Origin: Proteobacteria bacterium UBA664
GTDB lineage: Bacteria; Pseudomonadota; Gammaproteobacteria; UBA7966
Direction: 5' to 3'
Length of the DNA: 16,287 bases
Assembly (NCBI GenBank): GCA_002299125.1
Contig: DBNU01000014.1
Location: 1 to 16,287 of the forward strand
Positions 1-8,051 of the stretch are shown here, piece by piece. The stretch's first letter is position 1; each line of letters opens with the position of its first letter. The translations under genes and the position numbers were made by a program. Under the pieces are notes generated by a model that was not told where the DNA came from, ran no database searches, and saw only the letters and a list, made by a program, of their open reading frames with translations.

Positions 1-407
1 TCGATCGCAAGGTCACCATCCAGTACCCTGAGGAAAAGACCCCGATGTCGCCGCGTTTCCGCGGTCTGCATGCCCTGCGGCGCTATCCAAACGGGGAAGA
101 GCGCTGCATCGCCTGCAAGCTCTGCGAGGCCGTATGTCCGGCAGTGGCCATCACCATCGAGTCCGAACAACGCGCGGACGGTAGCCGCCGCACCACCCGT
201 TACGACATCGACCTGACCAAATGCATCTTCTGCGGCTTCTGTGAGGAGTCCTGCCCAGTGGATTCCATCGTCGAAACCCGCTTCCACGAGTATCATGGCG
301 AAGCGCGTGGCGATCTGCTCATGACCAAGGATCGGCTGCTCGCCCATGGTGATCGCTGGGAGACCGTTATCGCGGCCGATCGGCGCAGTGACGCGCTCTA
401 CCGTTGA
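1..407 (+). CDS. nuoI: NADH-quinone oxidoreductase subunit I (5'-truncated by window edge)
   Basis: This is the peripheral-arm subunit of complex I that carries iron-sulfur clusters N6a and N6b and passes electrons toward N2 and quinone. The frame is open from base 3, giving 134 C-terminal residues. The usual family length is about 160, so only roughly the first 25-30 residues are missing, upstream of the window. Two ferredoxin-type [4Fe-4S] motifs are visible, CIACKLCEAVCP and CIFCGFCEESCP, each with all four cysteines. The stretch before the first motif (SPRFRGLHALRRYPNGEERC) is strongly conserved in this subunit. The ATG at 45 is internal and is not the real start. The stop is TGA at 405-407. 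An 80-nt gap, long for this operon, separates it from nuoJ. Identification is secure from the motifs and the downstream nuoJKLMN order. Confidence 0.97.
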   Translation, partial: DRKVTIQYPEEKTPMSPRFRGLHALRRYPNGEERCIACKLCEAVCPAVAITIESEQRADGSRRTTRYDIDLTKCIFCGFCEESCPVDSIVETRFHEYHGEARGDLLMTKDRLLAHGDRWETVIAADRRSDALYR

Positions 408-474
408 GACCAGGAACGAAACGGGGCAGCACAGGCTTCGGGATAACCGCCGGACCGTCCCGACCACTCCGCTG

Positions 475-479
475 AAGGA
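475..479 (+). promoter_or_regulatory. Ribosome binding site supporting the nuoJ GTG start
   Basis: AAGGA lies 8 nt upstream of the GTG at 488. It decides the start of nuoJ, which has no nearby ATG at the correct N-terminus. The rest of the 80-nt nuoI-nuoJ gap (408-487) shows nothing else that I can identify. Confidence 0.6.
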
Positions 480-487
480 TCGAATCG

Positions 488-1093
488 GTGACCCTCGAAG
501 CCATCGTTTTTCTAGTGTTATCCGCCATCCTGCTCGGCTCGGCCCTGGCGGTCATCGTGCTGCGCAACCCGGTGCACGCGGCACTTTCGCTCGTGCTGTC
601 CTTCTTTGCCACGGGTGGGCTATGGCTGCTGCTCGAGGCCGAGTTCCTCGCCCTCACTCTGGTGCTCGTCTACGTGGGCGCGGTAATGGTGCTCTTCCTG
701 TTCGTCGTGATGATGCTCGACATCAATATCGCCGAACTCCGGGCTGGCTTTGCGAGCCACCTTCCGCTGGGTCTGCTGGTGGCAACCGGGATGGTGCTGG
801 CCCTGCTGTCCATGGTGGGAGGCGAGGCCTTCGGTCCCGTGGCTTTCCCTGAGCCGCCGCCCGCTCCGGCAGACGCGGCCAACACGCGCGACCTCGGCCG
901 GCTGCTCTTCACTCGCTATGTGTATCCCTTCCAGATCGCGGCCGTGATCCTGCTGGTGGCCATCGTGGCTGCCATCGCCCTCACCATGCGCCCGTCGCGC
1001 CAGACCCGCGCCGTCAAGCCCGAGTGGCAGGTGACGATCCGGCGTGAGGACCGCGTCCGTTTGGTCAAGGGGTTGACCGAGGAAGATCGCTGA
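488..1093 (+). CDS. nuoJ: NADH-quinone oxidoreductase subunit J
   Basis: Membrane-arm subunit of complex I (ND6 homologue), 201 residues with a GTG start. Five hydrophobic segments are visible at roughly residues 4-25, 30-50, 55-77, 91-112 and 149-167. The third contains the conserved VYVGAVMVLFLFVVMM stretch, which in the known structures forms a helix with a pi-bulge involved in coupling quinone chemistry to proton pumping. The later motif TRDLGRLLFTRYVYPFQIA is also typical of the family. The hydrophilic C-terminal tail (about residues 168-201) is rich in charged residues. The TGA stop shares its final A with the ATG of nuoK, a 1-nt overlap (TGATG) that implies translational coupling. Confidence 0.96.
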   Translation: MTLEAIVFLVLSAILLGSALAVIVLRNPVHAALSLVLSFFATGGLWLLLEAEFLALTLVLVYVGAVMVLFLFVVMMLDINIAELRAGFASHLPLGLLVATGMVLALLSMVGGEAFGPVAFPEPPPAPADAANTRDLGRLLFTRYVYPFQIAAVILLVAIVAAIALTMRPSRQTRAVKPEWQVTIRREDRVRLVKGLTEEDR

Positions 1094-1395
1094 TGCCCCT
1101 GTCCGCCTATCTCATCGTCGCCGCACTGGTCTTCTGCATCAGCATCGCGGGCATCTTCCTCAACCGCAAGAACGTGATCGTGTTGCTGATGTGCGTGGAG
1201 TTGCAGTTGCTCGCGGTGAACATCAACTTCGTGGCCTTTTCCCACTTCCTGGGTGATCTCGCCGGCCAGATATTCGTCTTCTTCATCCTGACCGTGGCGG
1301 CCGCAGAGTCCGCCATCGGCCTCGCCATCCTGGTGGTGCTGTTCCGCAATCGCGGCACCATCAATGTCGAGGACCTCGACACCATGAAGGGCTGA
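1093..1395 (+). CDS. nuoK: NADH-quinone oxidoreductase subunit K
   Basis: Small membrane-arm subunit of complex I (ND4L homologue), 100 residues, the standard length. It has three transmembrane helices at about residues 5-24, 28-50 and 58-84. The two buried glutamates essential for proton translocation in Escherichia coli NuoK (E36 and E72) fall at exactly the same numbers here: E36 in MCVELQLL and E72 in AAAESAIGLA. The ATG overlaps the nuoJ stop by one base. Only 5 nt separate its TGA from the nuoL ATG. Nothing unusual is seen. Confidence 0.97.
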   Translation: MPLSAYLIVAALVFCISIAGIFLNRKNVIVLLMCVELQLLAVNINFVAFSHFLGDLAGQIFVFFILTVAAAESAIGLAILVVLFRNRGTINVEDLDTMKG

Positions 1396-1400
1396 TCCGC

Positions 1401-3401
1401 ATGACCCCCGTCCCGGCCGTCTCCGAGGTGGTTCACACCGCATCGGTCAGCCATCTGATCATCGTGTTCGCGCCGCTGCTGGCGGCCATCCTTGCTGGCC
1501 TGTTCCAGGAGACGCTCGGGCGCCGTGGGGCGCATCGAGTCACCATCGGGGCAGTGGGGCTTTCCTGCCTGTTGTCGCTCAAGGTGTTCTGGGATGTGGT
1601 GGTGCTGGGCGGCCCGGTGGTGGACGCCACCGTCTACACCTGGGCGCAACTGCCGGGCCTTCCCATCGAGGTCGGCTTTCTCATCGATCCGCTGACCGCG
1701 ACGATGATGGTGGTCGTCACCTTCGTGTCGCTGATGGTGCACATCTACACCATCGGCTACATGCAGGAAGATCCAGGGTACCAGCGCTTCTTCGCCTACA
1801 TATCGCTGTTCACCTTCTCCATGCTGATGCTGGTGATGGCGAACAACCTCATGCAGCTGTTTTTCGGCTGGGAGGCCGTGGGTCTGGTCTCCTATCTGCT
1901 CATCGGCTTCTGGTTCCGCCGGCCCAGCGCGATCCACGCCAACCTCAAGGCCTTCCTGGTCAACCGGGTGGGCGACTTCGGCTTCCTGCTCGGTATCGCC
2001 GGTGTGCTCATGTACACGGGCAGTCTCCACTACGCCGAGATCTTCGCCCGCGCGGGGGAACTCACCGCGACCGAAGTGGCGCCGTTCGGGGTGCCGATCA
2101 CGGTCGCTACACTGGTGTGCATCTGCCTGTTCATCGGTGCCATGGGTAAATCCGCCCAGGTGCCGCTGCACGTGTGGTTACCTGATTCCATGGAGGGCCC
2201 GACCCCGATCTCGGCGCTCATCCATGCGGCGACCATGGTCACGGCCGGGATCTTCATGGTCGCCCGTCTCTCACCCCTGTTCGAGCTTTCGGAAACCGCC
2301 CTGTCCTTCATCCTGGTGATTGGAGCCACCACCACGCTTTTCATGGGGCTCCTGGGTGTGGTCCAGCACGACATCAAGCGGGTCGTGGCCTATTCCACGC
2401 TGTCGCAGCTCGGCTACATGACCGTGGCCCTGGGCGCATCCGCCTACGGGGCTGCCATTTTCCATCTGGTGACCCACGCCTTCTTCAAGGCGCTGCTGTT
2501 CCTGGCGGCCGGTTCGGTCATCATCGGGCTGCATCACGAGCAGGACATGCGGCGCATGGGCGGGCTCTGGCGCGTCATGCCCATCACCTGGGCCACCTCT
2601 GTGGTGGGCACACTCGCCCTGGTGGGCTTCCCCGGTTTCGCCGGCTTCTATTCCAAGGACGCCATCATCGAGGCCGTGCAGGCGAGCCCGCTCTGGGGTA
2701 GTGATTACGCCGCCTTCGCCGTACTGGCGAGCGTCTTCGTGACCTCCCTCTACAGCTTTCGCCTGCTTTTCCTCGTCTTCCACGGCCACAGCCGCGTGGA
2801 TCATCACACCCTCGAGCACGCGCATGAGTCCCCTGCCGTGGTGACCTGGCCACTCATCCTGCTGGCGGTGCCGTCGGTCATCGCCGGTGCCGTGCTCGCC
2901 GAGCCCATGCTCTTTGGTGGCTATTTCGGTGCTGCCCTGCACGTGGCCGATGGGCGGGAGCCGCTGCATGAGCTTGCCCACCACTGGCATGGCTGGTTCA
3001 GCTTCCTGCTCCATGGCTTCACCACCGCGCCGTTCTGGCTGATGGTGGGCGGTGCCGTGCTGGCCTGGTTCCTGTTTCTGGCCCAACCACAGTTGCCAGG
3101 CCGTATTGCCGCGGGTCTGTGGCCCGTCGATAGGCTGCTGAACGAGAAGTACGGTTTTGATCGTTTCAACGAGGCGGTCCTCGCGCGCGGCACCCACGCG
3201 ATGGGCACTGGGCTCTGGGGCGTCGGCGATGTCTTCGTCATCGACGGCCTGCTGGTGAATGGCTCGGCCCGTGTCGTGAATTTTGTCGCCTCGGTGGTGC
3301 GTCACGTGCAGTCTGGATTCCTCTATCACTACGCCTTCGCCATGATCATCGGCCTGCTCCTGCTGTTGGTCGTCTTCGGGCGCGTGACCACACCCTTCTG
3401 A
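1401..3401 (+). CDS. nuoL: NADH-quinone oxidoreductase subunit L
   Basis: Distal antiporter-like membrane subunit of complex I (ND5 homologue), 666 residues, within the normal range. It is strongly hydrophobic throughout. The expected proton-path residues are visible: E158 in the FGWEAVGLVSYLL helix, D192 in NRVGD, K250 in GAMGKSAQVPLHVWLPD, H275 in the SALIHAATMV segment, and K363 in THAFFKALLFLAAGS. The C-terminal part (about 560-666), including NEKYGFDRF and a final hydrophobic helix, matches the long lateral helix and anchor that brace the membrane arm. A His-rich loop lies near residues 457-475. An AAGG at 1386-1389, inside nuoK, is a weak Shine-Dalgarno match. A 57-nt gap follows before nuoM. 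Confidence 0.97.
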   Translation: MTPVPAVSEVVHTASVSHLIIVFAPLLAAILAGLFQETLGRRGAHRVTIGAVGLSCLLSLKVFWDVVVLGGPVVDATVYTWAQLPGLPIEVGFLIDPLTATMMVVVTFVSLMVHIYTIGYMQEDPGYQRFFAYISLFTFSMLMLVMANNLMQLFFGWEAVGLVSYLLIGFWFRRPSAIHANLKAFLVNRVGDFGFLLGIAGVLMYTGSLHYAEIFARAGELTATEVAPFGVPITVATLVCICLFIGAMGKSAQVPLHVWLPDSMEGPTPISALIHAATMVTAGIFMVARLSPLFELSETALSFILVIGATTTLFMGLLGVVQHDIKRVVAYSTLSQLGYMTVALGASAYGAAIFHLVTHAFFKALLFLAAGSVIIGLHHEQDMRRMGGLWRVMPITWATSVVGTLALVGFPGFAGFYSKDAIIEAVQASPLWGSDYAAFAVLASVFVTSLYSFRLLFLVFHGHSRVDHHTLEHAHESPAVVTWPLILLAVPSVIAGAVLAEPMLFGGYFGAALHVADGREPLHELAHHWHGWFSFLLHGFTTAPFWLMVGGAVLAWFLFLAQPQLPGRIAAGLWPVDRLLNEKYGFDRFNEAVLARGTHAMGTGLWGVGDVFVIDGLLVNGSARVVNFVASVVRHVQSGFLYHYAFAMIIGLLLLLVVFGRVTTPF

Positions 3402-3458
3402 CGCGCAAGTCAGCGCCCAGCATCCATCGCAGCAGCATTCTCGCCAGCGGACTCATCC

Positions 3459-4961
3459 ATGCTCTCGCTTCTCATCTGGCTCCCAATCTTCGGTGGTCTG
3501 TACGTCGCCCTGCTCGGATCGCGGGTCGCACCCGTGCATGCCGAGCGTGATGCCATCGCTATCGCCGCGCTCACCTTCATCGCCTCTCTCGTACTCTGGG
3601 CCGGTTTTGACGGGAGCCGGGCGACGATGCAGTACGTCGAACTCCTGCCGTGGATCCCCGCGCTCAACGTCAACTATCACCTGGGTGTCGATGGGATCGC
3701 CCTGCCACTCATCGTGCTGACCACTTTCTCGACCTTGCTGGTGGTCTTGTCGGCAAATGCCTCGGTGCATGACCGTCTTGCCGAATACCTCGGTGCCTTT
3801 CTGGTACTCGCGGGCCTGATGATCGGGGTGTTCGCAGCCCTGGATGCCATCCTGTTCTACGTGTTCTGGGAGGCGATGCTGATCCCCATGTTCCTGGTGA
3901 TCGGTGTCTGGGGTGGGCCGCGTCGGGTCTACGCCACCATCAAATTCTTTCTCTACACCTTCCTCGGATCGGTGCTCATGCTGATTGCCCTGCTCTGGCT
4001 GTACTTCCAGAGCGGGACCTTCGACATTCTCGGCATGCAGCAGCAGCCGCTTTCACTCGACGCGCAAACGCTGATTTTCTGGGCATTTCTCGCGGCCTTC
4101 GCCGTGAAGATTCCCATGTGGCCAGTACACACCTGGTTGCCGGATGCGCACGTGGAAGCGCCGACGGGAGGCTCGGTGGTGCTGGCGGCCATCATGCTGA
4201 AGATGGGAGGCTACGGCTTCCTGCGCTTCAGTTTGCCCATCACCCCCGATGCCTGTCGCGTCTGGGCCCCGCTGATGATTGCCCTGTCCCTGGTGGCCAT
4301 CGTCTACGTGGGTCTGGTGGCGTTGGCCCAGCGCGACATGAAGAAGCTGATCGCCTATTCGTCGATTTCCCACATGGGCTTCGTCACGCTGGGCTTCTTC
4401 GTGGTCTTCGCCTTCGCGACGGTGCCTGCCGCTGCCCACGCGGCCGACCTCGCTCTGGCTGGTGCCATGTTCCAGATGATTTCGCACGGCTTCATCTCGG
4501 CTGCCATGTTCCTCTGCGTGGGTGTGCTGTATGACCGCATGCACAGCCGCGAGATCAGTGCCTATGGCGGGGTCATCAATCCCATGCCCCGGTTCGCCGC
4601 CTTCATGTTGCTCTTCGCCATGGCCAATGCCGGGCTACCCGGTACTTCCGGATTCGTCGGCGAATTCATGGTGATCCTGGCCGCCTTCCAGGTTGATTTC
4701 TGGATAGCCCTGCTCGCAGCCACCACTCTCATCCTTGGGGCGGCCTACACCCTCTGGATGTATAAACGGGTTGCCTTTGGCGAGGTCGCACGGCCTGCGG
4801 TCGCGGCCCTGGAAGACATCACCCCGCGGGAGCACCTGGTACTGACCAGTCTTGCAGCGGTGGTGTTGCTCTTCGGCATCTGGCCGGCACCCATCATTGA
4901 TACCTCTGCGGCCAGCCTGCACGAACTCGTGCAGCAGGTGGCGCGTAGCAAGATCCCCTGA
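3459..4961 (+). CDS. nuoM: NADH-quinone oxidoreductase subunit M
   Basis: Antiporter-like membrane subunit of complex I (ND4 homologue), 500 residues, normal length and almost entirely transmembrane. Functional residues seen are E138 in VFWEAMLIPM, K217 in FAVKIPMWPVHTWLPDAHVEAPT, and K248 in MLKMGGYGFLRF. The GFVGEFM segment in the second half is also typical. In characterised enzymes these Glu and Lys residues form the proton-translocation channel. The ATG at 3459 gives the expected short N-terminus, although no strong Shine-Dalgarno sequence precedes it. The 57-nt gap upstream (3402-3458) contains nothing that I recognise. A gap of 18 nt separates it from nuoN. Confidence 0.97.
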   Translation: MLSLLIWLPIFGGLYVALLGSRVAPVHAERDAIAIAALTFIASLVLWAGFDGSRATMQYVELLPWIPALNVNYHLGVDGIALPLIVLTTFSTLLVVLSANASVHDRLAEYLGAFLVLAGLMIGVFAALDAILFYVFWEAMLIPMFLVIGVWGGPRRVYATIKFFLYTFLGSVLMLIALLWLYFQSGTFDILGMQQQPLSLDAQTLIFWAFLAAFAVKIPMWPVHTWLPDAHVEAPTGGSVVLAAIMLKMGGYGFLRFSLPITPDACRVWAPLMIALSLVAIVYVGLVALAQRDMKKLIAYSSISHMGFVTLGFFVVFAFATVPAAAHAADLALAGAMFQMISHGFISAAMFLCVGVLYDRMHSREISAYGGVINPMPRFAAFMLLFAMANAGLPGTSGFVGEFMVILAAFQVDFWIALLAATTLILGAAYTLWMYKRVAFGEVARPAVAALEDITPREHLVLTSLAAVVLLFGIWPAPIIDTSAASLHELVQQVARSKIP

Positions 4962-4979
4962 CGCAGGTCACCGAGCCCC

Positions 4980-6410
4980 ATGTTGCACGCCCTGGCACCC
5001 CTGTTACCTGAAATCTGGCTGCTCACGGCCGCCTGCGTCGTCCTGCTGGCCGCAACGGCCAAGCGCGACGCTGCCAGTCTCGCCTACCACTTGGCAATCG
5101 GAGCGCTCGCCGTCAATGCATTGCTCGTGGTGGCCGTGCGTCCAACGGCCTCATCGACGCACTTTTTCGGCCAGTTTCAGGCCGATCCCGTGGCCGCGCT
5201 CATCAAGCTGGCAGCTACGCTGATGTTTCTGCTGCTGCTGTCCCACGCTCGTGATTACTTGCGTGTGCGGCGGGCGCTGACCGGGGAATACTTCGCCATA
5301 GCGCTCATGGCGTTGCTCGGCATCATGGTGCTTGCCTCCGCAGCCAGCCTGCTCACGGTCTATCTGGGGCTTGAACTACTCTCCCTGTCGCTCTACTCAC
5401 TGGTGGCCATGCACCGGGATTCGCCAACGGCACCGGAGGCGGCAATCAAGTACTTCATCCTGGGGGCACTGGCCTCGGGAATGCTGTTGTACGGCATGTC
5501 GATCATCTATGGTCTTACTGGCACGCTGGATCTCGCGCGCATGGCCGAGGTGGTCACCGTGGCGGAAGGCCCGAGTACCCCGCTATTCGTGTTCGGGGTG
5601 GTCTTCATCGTCGTCGGGATTGCCTTCAAGCTCGGCATCGTGCCGTTCCACATGTGGATACCCGACGTGTATCACGGTGCGCCCACCTGCGTGACGATGC
5701 TGATCGGCTCGGCACCCAAGCTTGCGGGCTTCGCGCTCGGCTATCGCCTGCTCGCCGACGGACTTCCGGAGCTGGCGCCGCACTGGGCCGGTATGCTCGT
5801 CCTCCTTGGCACGGCCTCCGTGGTTTTTGGCAACACCGTCGCGCTGGCCCAGACCAGTCTCAAGCGTCTACTGGGCTACTCCACCATCGCCCATATGGGC
5901 TTTCTGGCACTGGGCCTGGCGAGTGCGACCCAACCGGGTTTTGCCGCTGCGCTGCACTATGCCGTCGTCTACGGTGTGGTCAGCCTTGCCGCTTTCGGTG
6001 TCCTCATCTGGATGGGTTCGGATGGACGTGATGCCGACGATCTCACGGAGCTGCGCGGCATCGCGACGCGCTCTCCACTCATCGGTGCGCTGCTCGTGGT
6101 CATCGTGTTTAGCCTGGCCGGAGTACCGCCCTTCGTGGGCTTCTGGGCCAAGTGGTTCGTGCTCAAGGAACTGGTGGCCGCGGGGCATGTGACAGCGGCC
6201 GTCGTCGCCGTCATCTTTTCTGTCGTGGCGGCCTACTACTACCTGCGCCTGCTGAAGCTTGCCTTCTTCGAAGCACCCGACTCGCGTACACCCGTGCCGG
6301 AGACGGGGCGGGTGCCGGCTCTCGTCAGCCTCAACGGTTTGCTGCTGGTGCTGATGGGTCTGTTTCCGTCGGCACTGCTCACGGCGTGTCTCACAGCCGT
6401 GCGCGCCTGA
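4980..6410 (+). CDS. nuoN: NADH-quinone oxidoreductase subunit N
   Basis: Antiporter-like membrane subunit of complex I (ND2 homologue), 476 residues, typical length. It completes the nuo operon. The conserved E132 in YLGLELLSLSLYSLVA, K217 in GIAFKLGIVPFHMWIPDVYHGAPT and K247 in SAPKLAGF are present, matching the proton-path residues known for this subunit. The YSTIAHMGFLALG and FSLAGVPPFVGFWAKW segments are also characteristic. The TGA stop (6408-6410) lies within the left 5-bp direct repeat (CTGAG) of the palindromic element that follows, so the operon ends exactly where that element inserted. No further nuo gene lies downstream. Confidence 0.97.
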   Translation: MLHALAPLLPEIWLLTAACVVLLAATAKRDAASLAYHLAIGALAVNALLVVAVRPTASSTHFFGQFQADPVAALIKLAATLMFLLLLSHARDYLRVRRALTGEYFAIALMALLGIMVLASAASLLTVYLGLELLSLSLYSLVAMHRDSPTAPEAAIKYFILGALASGMLLYGMSIIYGLTGTLDLARMAEVVTVAEGPSTPLFVFGVVFIVVGIAFKLGIVPFHMWIPDVYHGAPTCVTMLIGSAPKLAGFALGYRLLADGLPELAPHWAGMLVLLGTASVVFGNTVALAQTSLKRLLGYSTIAHMGFLALGLASATQPGFAAALHYAVVYGVVSLAAFGVLIWMGSDGRDADDLTELRGIATRSPLIGALLVVIVFSLAGVPPFVGFWAKWFVLKELVAAGHVTAAVVAVIFSVVAAYYYLRLLKLAFFEAPDSRTPVPETGRVPALVSLNGLLLVLMGLFPSALLTACLTAVRA

Positions 6411-6411
6411 G

Positions 6412-6550
6412 AGTTTGTGAAGAAATCGTAGCGAGCGGCCCGAGAGCAAGGCGGACGGAGCACAGCGACGAGACATATCAAGTAGATAGGCGAGGAGCGA
6501 TCACCGCCCAACGCGGCTATCGGGACGCGCAGTAGATTTATTCACAAGCT
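6412..6550. mobile_element. 139-bp MITE-like palindromic element with 5-bp flanking direct repeats
   Basis: The ends are AGTTTGTGAA at 6412-6421 and TTCACAAGCT at 6541-6550. Extended by two outer bases, the left arm 6410-6427 and the reverse complement of 6535-6552 match at 16 of 18 positions. Imperfect complementarity continues inward to about 6447 on the left and 6516 on the right (for example CCCGAGAGC against GCTATCGGG), so the whole unit could fold into a long hairpin. It is flanked by the direct repeat CTGAG at 6407-6411 and 6551-6555, consistent with a target-site duplication. There is no credible ORF inside, so the element is non-autonomous. Its place between two convergent genes means the RNA hairpin could end transcription from both sides. 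The remaining gap, 6556-6620, shows nothing clear. Confidence 0.65.
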
Positions 6551-6620
6551 CTGAGGCGTGGCAGCGCGTCTGGCTTGGTAGCAAGGTAGCAGGGCGGGAC
6601 GCTCTCTGCGCCCCACCACT

Positions 6621-7514
6621 TCAGCCGGCCAGCTCCATGCCCATGCGTACCGGGCTCCCGATGGCCAGCGGAGGGAGGCGCAGCGGTGAATCGCGCCCCA
6701 GCAGCAGGATGACGGTGGAGCCTAGCTCGAACAGCCCGAATTCGTCACCGAGCGCATAGCTCGGGGCTTCATTCGCTGAGTAGTGAATCGCCTTAGACGG
6801 CAGCTCCCGAGGTGAGAACGCTGGCTGCGTGAGCCTGATGCCGCTCACACCGATGGCGGCAACCATGACGAGTGCGAACGCCCTCACACTGTCGTCGCCC
6901 TCGAAGCAGGCCACGACCCGTTCGTTCTCGACGTAGAGCCCAGGGATGACAGCAGCGCTCGAGGCATTCACGGCGTGCAGGCGACCGGGCAGGCGTTGCA
7001 GGCGGGCGATCCTGGCTGGGGCCGGAACGTGCACCCGGTGGTAGTCACGGGGCGCGAGATAGATGGTGAGATAGCTGCCGCCAGCGAAGGGAGCAGCGGC
7101 CTCAGCGCAGCCCAGGAGATCCTCGATCCGGTAGTGGAGCCCTTTGGCCTGTAGCAGGAGCCCGTCGGTGACGACGCCCTGGGCCGCGATGCGTCCATCG
7201 CAGGGGCAGGCGAGCTGCGTGCCCGCGGCAATCGGTCGCACCCCATGGCGTAGTGCACGGGTGAAGAAGGCGTTGAAGCTGGCATAGCCACTCGCCTCAG
7301 GGATTGCGGCTTCCGTGAGATCCACCTTGAAGATCCGGCAAAAGCTCCGGATGAGTAGCCGGGTGAGTGGTGGCCAGCGGCAGTCGCCGAGGCGGCGAGC
7401 GAGCCCGATCACTGCGAAGCGAGGGAGTCCACCGAGGCAGCGGTGCCAAAGATGGGCGACGCCAGATGGTCGCCTGCTGACAGCCGCGTGCTGTGGCTGC
7501 TCAGTGATGGTCAT
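6621..7514 (-). CDS. psd: Phosphatidylserine decarboxylase proenzyme
   Basis: Pyruvoyl enzyme that decarboxylates phosphatidylserine to phosphatidylethanolamine at the inner membrane. It has 297 residues, close to the roughly 320 of the E. coli type. Family landmarks are SFNAFFTRALRHGVRPI (79-95), PCDG with catalytic Asp106, LQAKGLHY, SPRDYHRVH-like APRDYHRVHVP with catalytic His162, and LGST at 264-267. By homology, self-cleavage at G265-S266 makes the small alpha chain with its pyruvoyl group. The ATG overlaps the end of the upstream copper-chaperone gene by 14 nt and has no strong Shine-Dalgarno sequence, so translation is probably coupled. It is the last gene of a three-gene minus-strand unit and converges on nuoN. 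Confidence 0.95.
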   Translation of the reverse strand: MTITEQPQHAAVSRRPSGVAHLWHRCLGGLPRFAVIGLARRLGDCRWPPLTRLLIRSFCRIFKVDLTEAAIPEASGYASFNAFFTRALRHGVRPIAAGTQLACPCDGRIAAQGVVTDGLLLQAKGLHYRIEDLLGCAEAAAPFAGGSYLTIYLAPRDYHRVHVPAPARIARLQRLPGRLHAVNASSAAVIPGLYVENERVVACFEGDDSVRAFALVMVAAIGVSGIRLTQPAFSPRELPSKAIHYSANEAPSYALGDEFGLFELGSTVILLLGRDSPLRLPPLAIGSPVRMGMELAG

Positions 7515-8046
7515 GCGCGTCTAGGTCATCGGCCGGCGCATGTTCATGCGCTTGTCCGACCGGGCCATGCTGGTGCGCATCGTTGCCGCTCGTCACGCCG
7601 GGCCGACGTACCTCCGCCGCCACGGCCAAGGGTGTTGCGCCAGCTACCTCGATCTGGAACTGCACGCGCGCCCCGGGAGCGGGGGCTGGCTGTTCGCCGA
7701 ACCAAACCATGTAATGGTGGCCGGTTGTCGCAAAATCGACGCGTGCGCCGGGGGGGATAGGCACGGATTCACGTGCCTCCATCCGCACCCTGCCCGCCGC
7801 ATGCACGCTCTGATGCAACTCGATGCGGGCGGCATCGGCGCTCGTCGCACGACCGAGGTGTAGAGTCTGCTGACTGGTGTTCTCCAACAGCAGGTAGAGG
7901 GCACCCACTTTCGCTGTCGGCGGCACAGCCCCTATCCAGGCATCGTGCAGCAGCAGATCTGCCAGTGCCGTCGCGGGTGTCAGGGAAAGGGCCAGACAAA
8001 GCATGCGCGGGAACGTGGGCATGCGTTGAGTTGCGCAGAGGGGCAT
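7501..8046 (-). CDS. PCuAC-family periplasmic copper chaperone with His-rich tail
   Basis: Periplasmic Cu(I) chaperone of the DUF461/PCuAC family, which supplies copper to the CuA centre of cytochrome oxidase, usually together with SCO. From the chosen ATG it has 181 residues. A signal peptide (about 1-29) has a hydrophobic core MLCLALSLTPATALA and likely cleavage after ALA. The diagnostic H-X10-M-X21-H-X-M motif is exact: H78, M89, H111, M113. Residues after about 150 form a His/Asp-rich tail (HQH, HEH, HDHH) that may add metal sites. The frame stays open upstream to 8445 inside SCO. The start at 8046 is preferred because GGTGA, partly formed by the SCO stop, precedes it and only 5 nt separate the genes. 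A second ATG at 8022 would also leave the signal peptide. Confidence 0.9.
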   Translation of the reverse strand: MPLCATQRMPTFPRMLCLALSLTPATALADLLLHDAWIGAVPPTAKVGALYLLLENTSQQTLHLGRATSADAARIELHQSVHAAGRVRMEARESVPIPPGARVDFATTGHHYMVWFGEQPAPAPGARVQFQIEVAGATPLAVAAEVRRPGVTSGNDAHQHGPVGQAHEHAPADDLDAHDHH

Positions 8047-8051
8047 CGTTT

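Noticed and set aside
346..852. Plus-strand open frame spanning the nuoI-nuoJ gap
   Set aside because: It overlaps both nuoI and nuoJ in another frame and has Arg/Gly/Pro-rich composition without any recognisable domain.
1107..2171. Long minus-strand open frame opposite nuoK/nuoL
   Set aside because: The product is rich in His, Gln, Asp and Arg, as expected for an antisense frame of GC-rich membrane-protein genes. It has no family motif and fully overlaps certain genes. The same applies to 2271-3329, 4053-4544 and 5868-6476 on the minus strand.
6592..6613. GGGCG/CGCCC inverted repeat before the psd stop as a terminator
   Set aside because: Only a 5-bp stem with a 12-nt loop and no T-tract on either strand; too weak to call.
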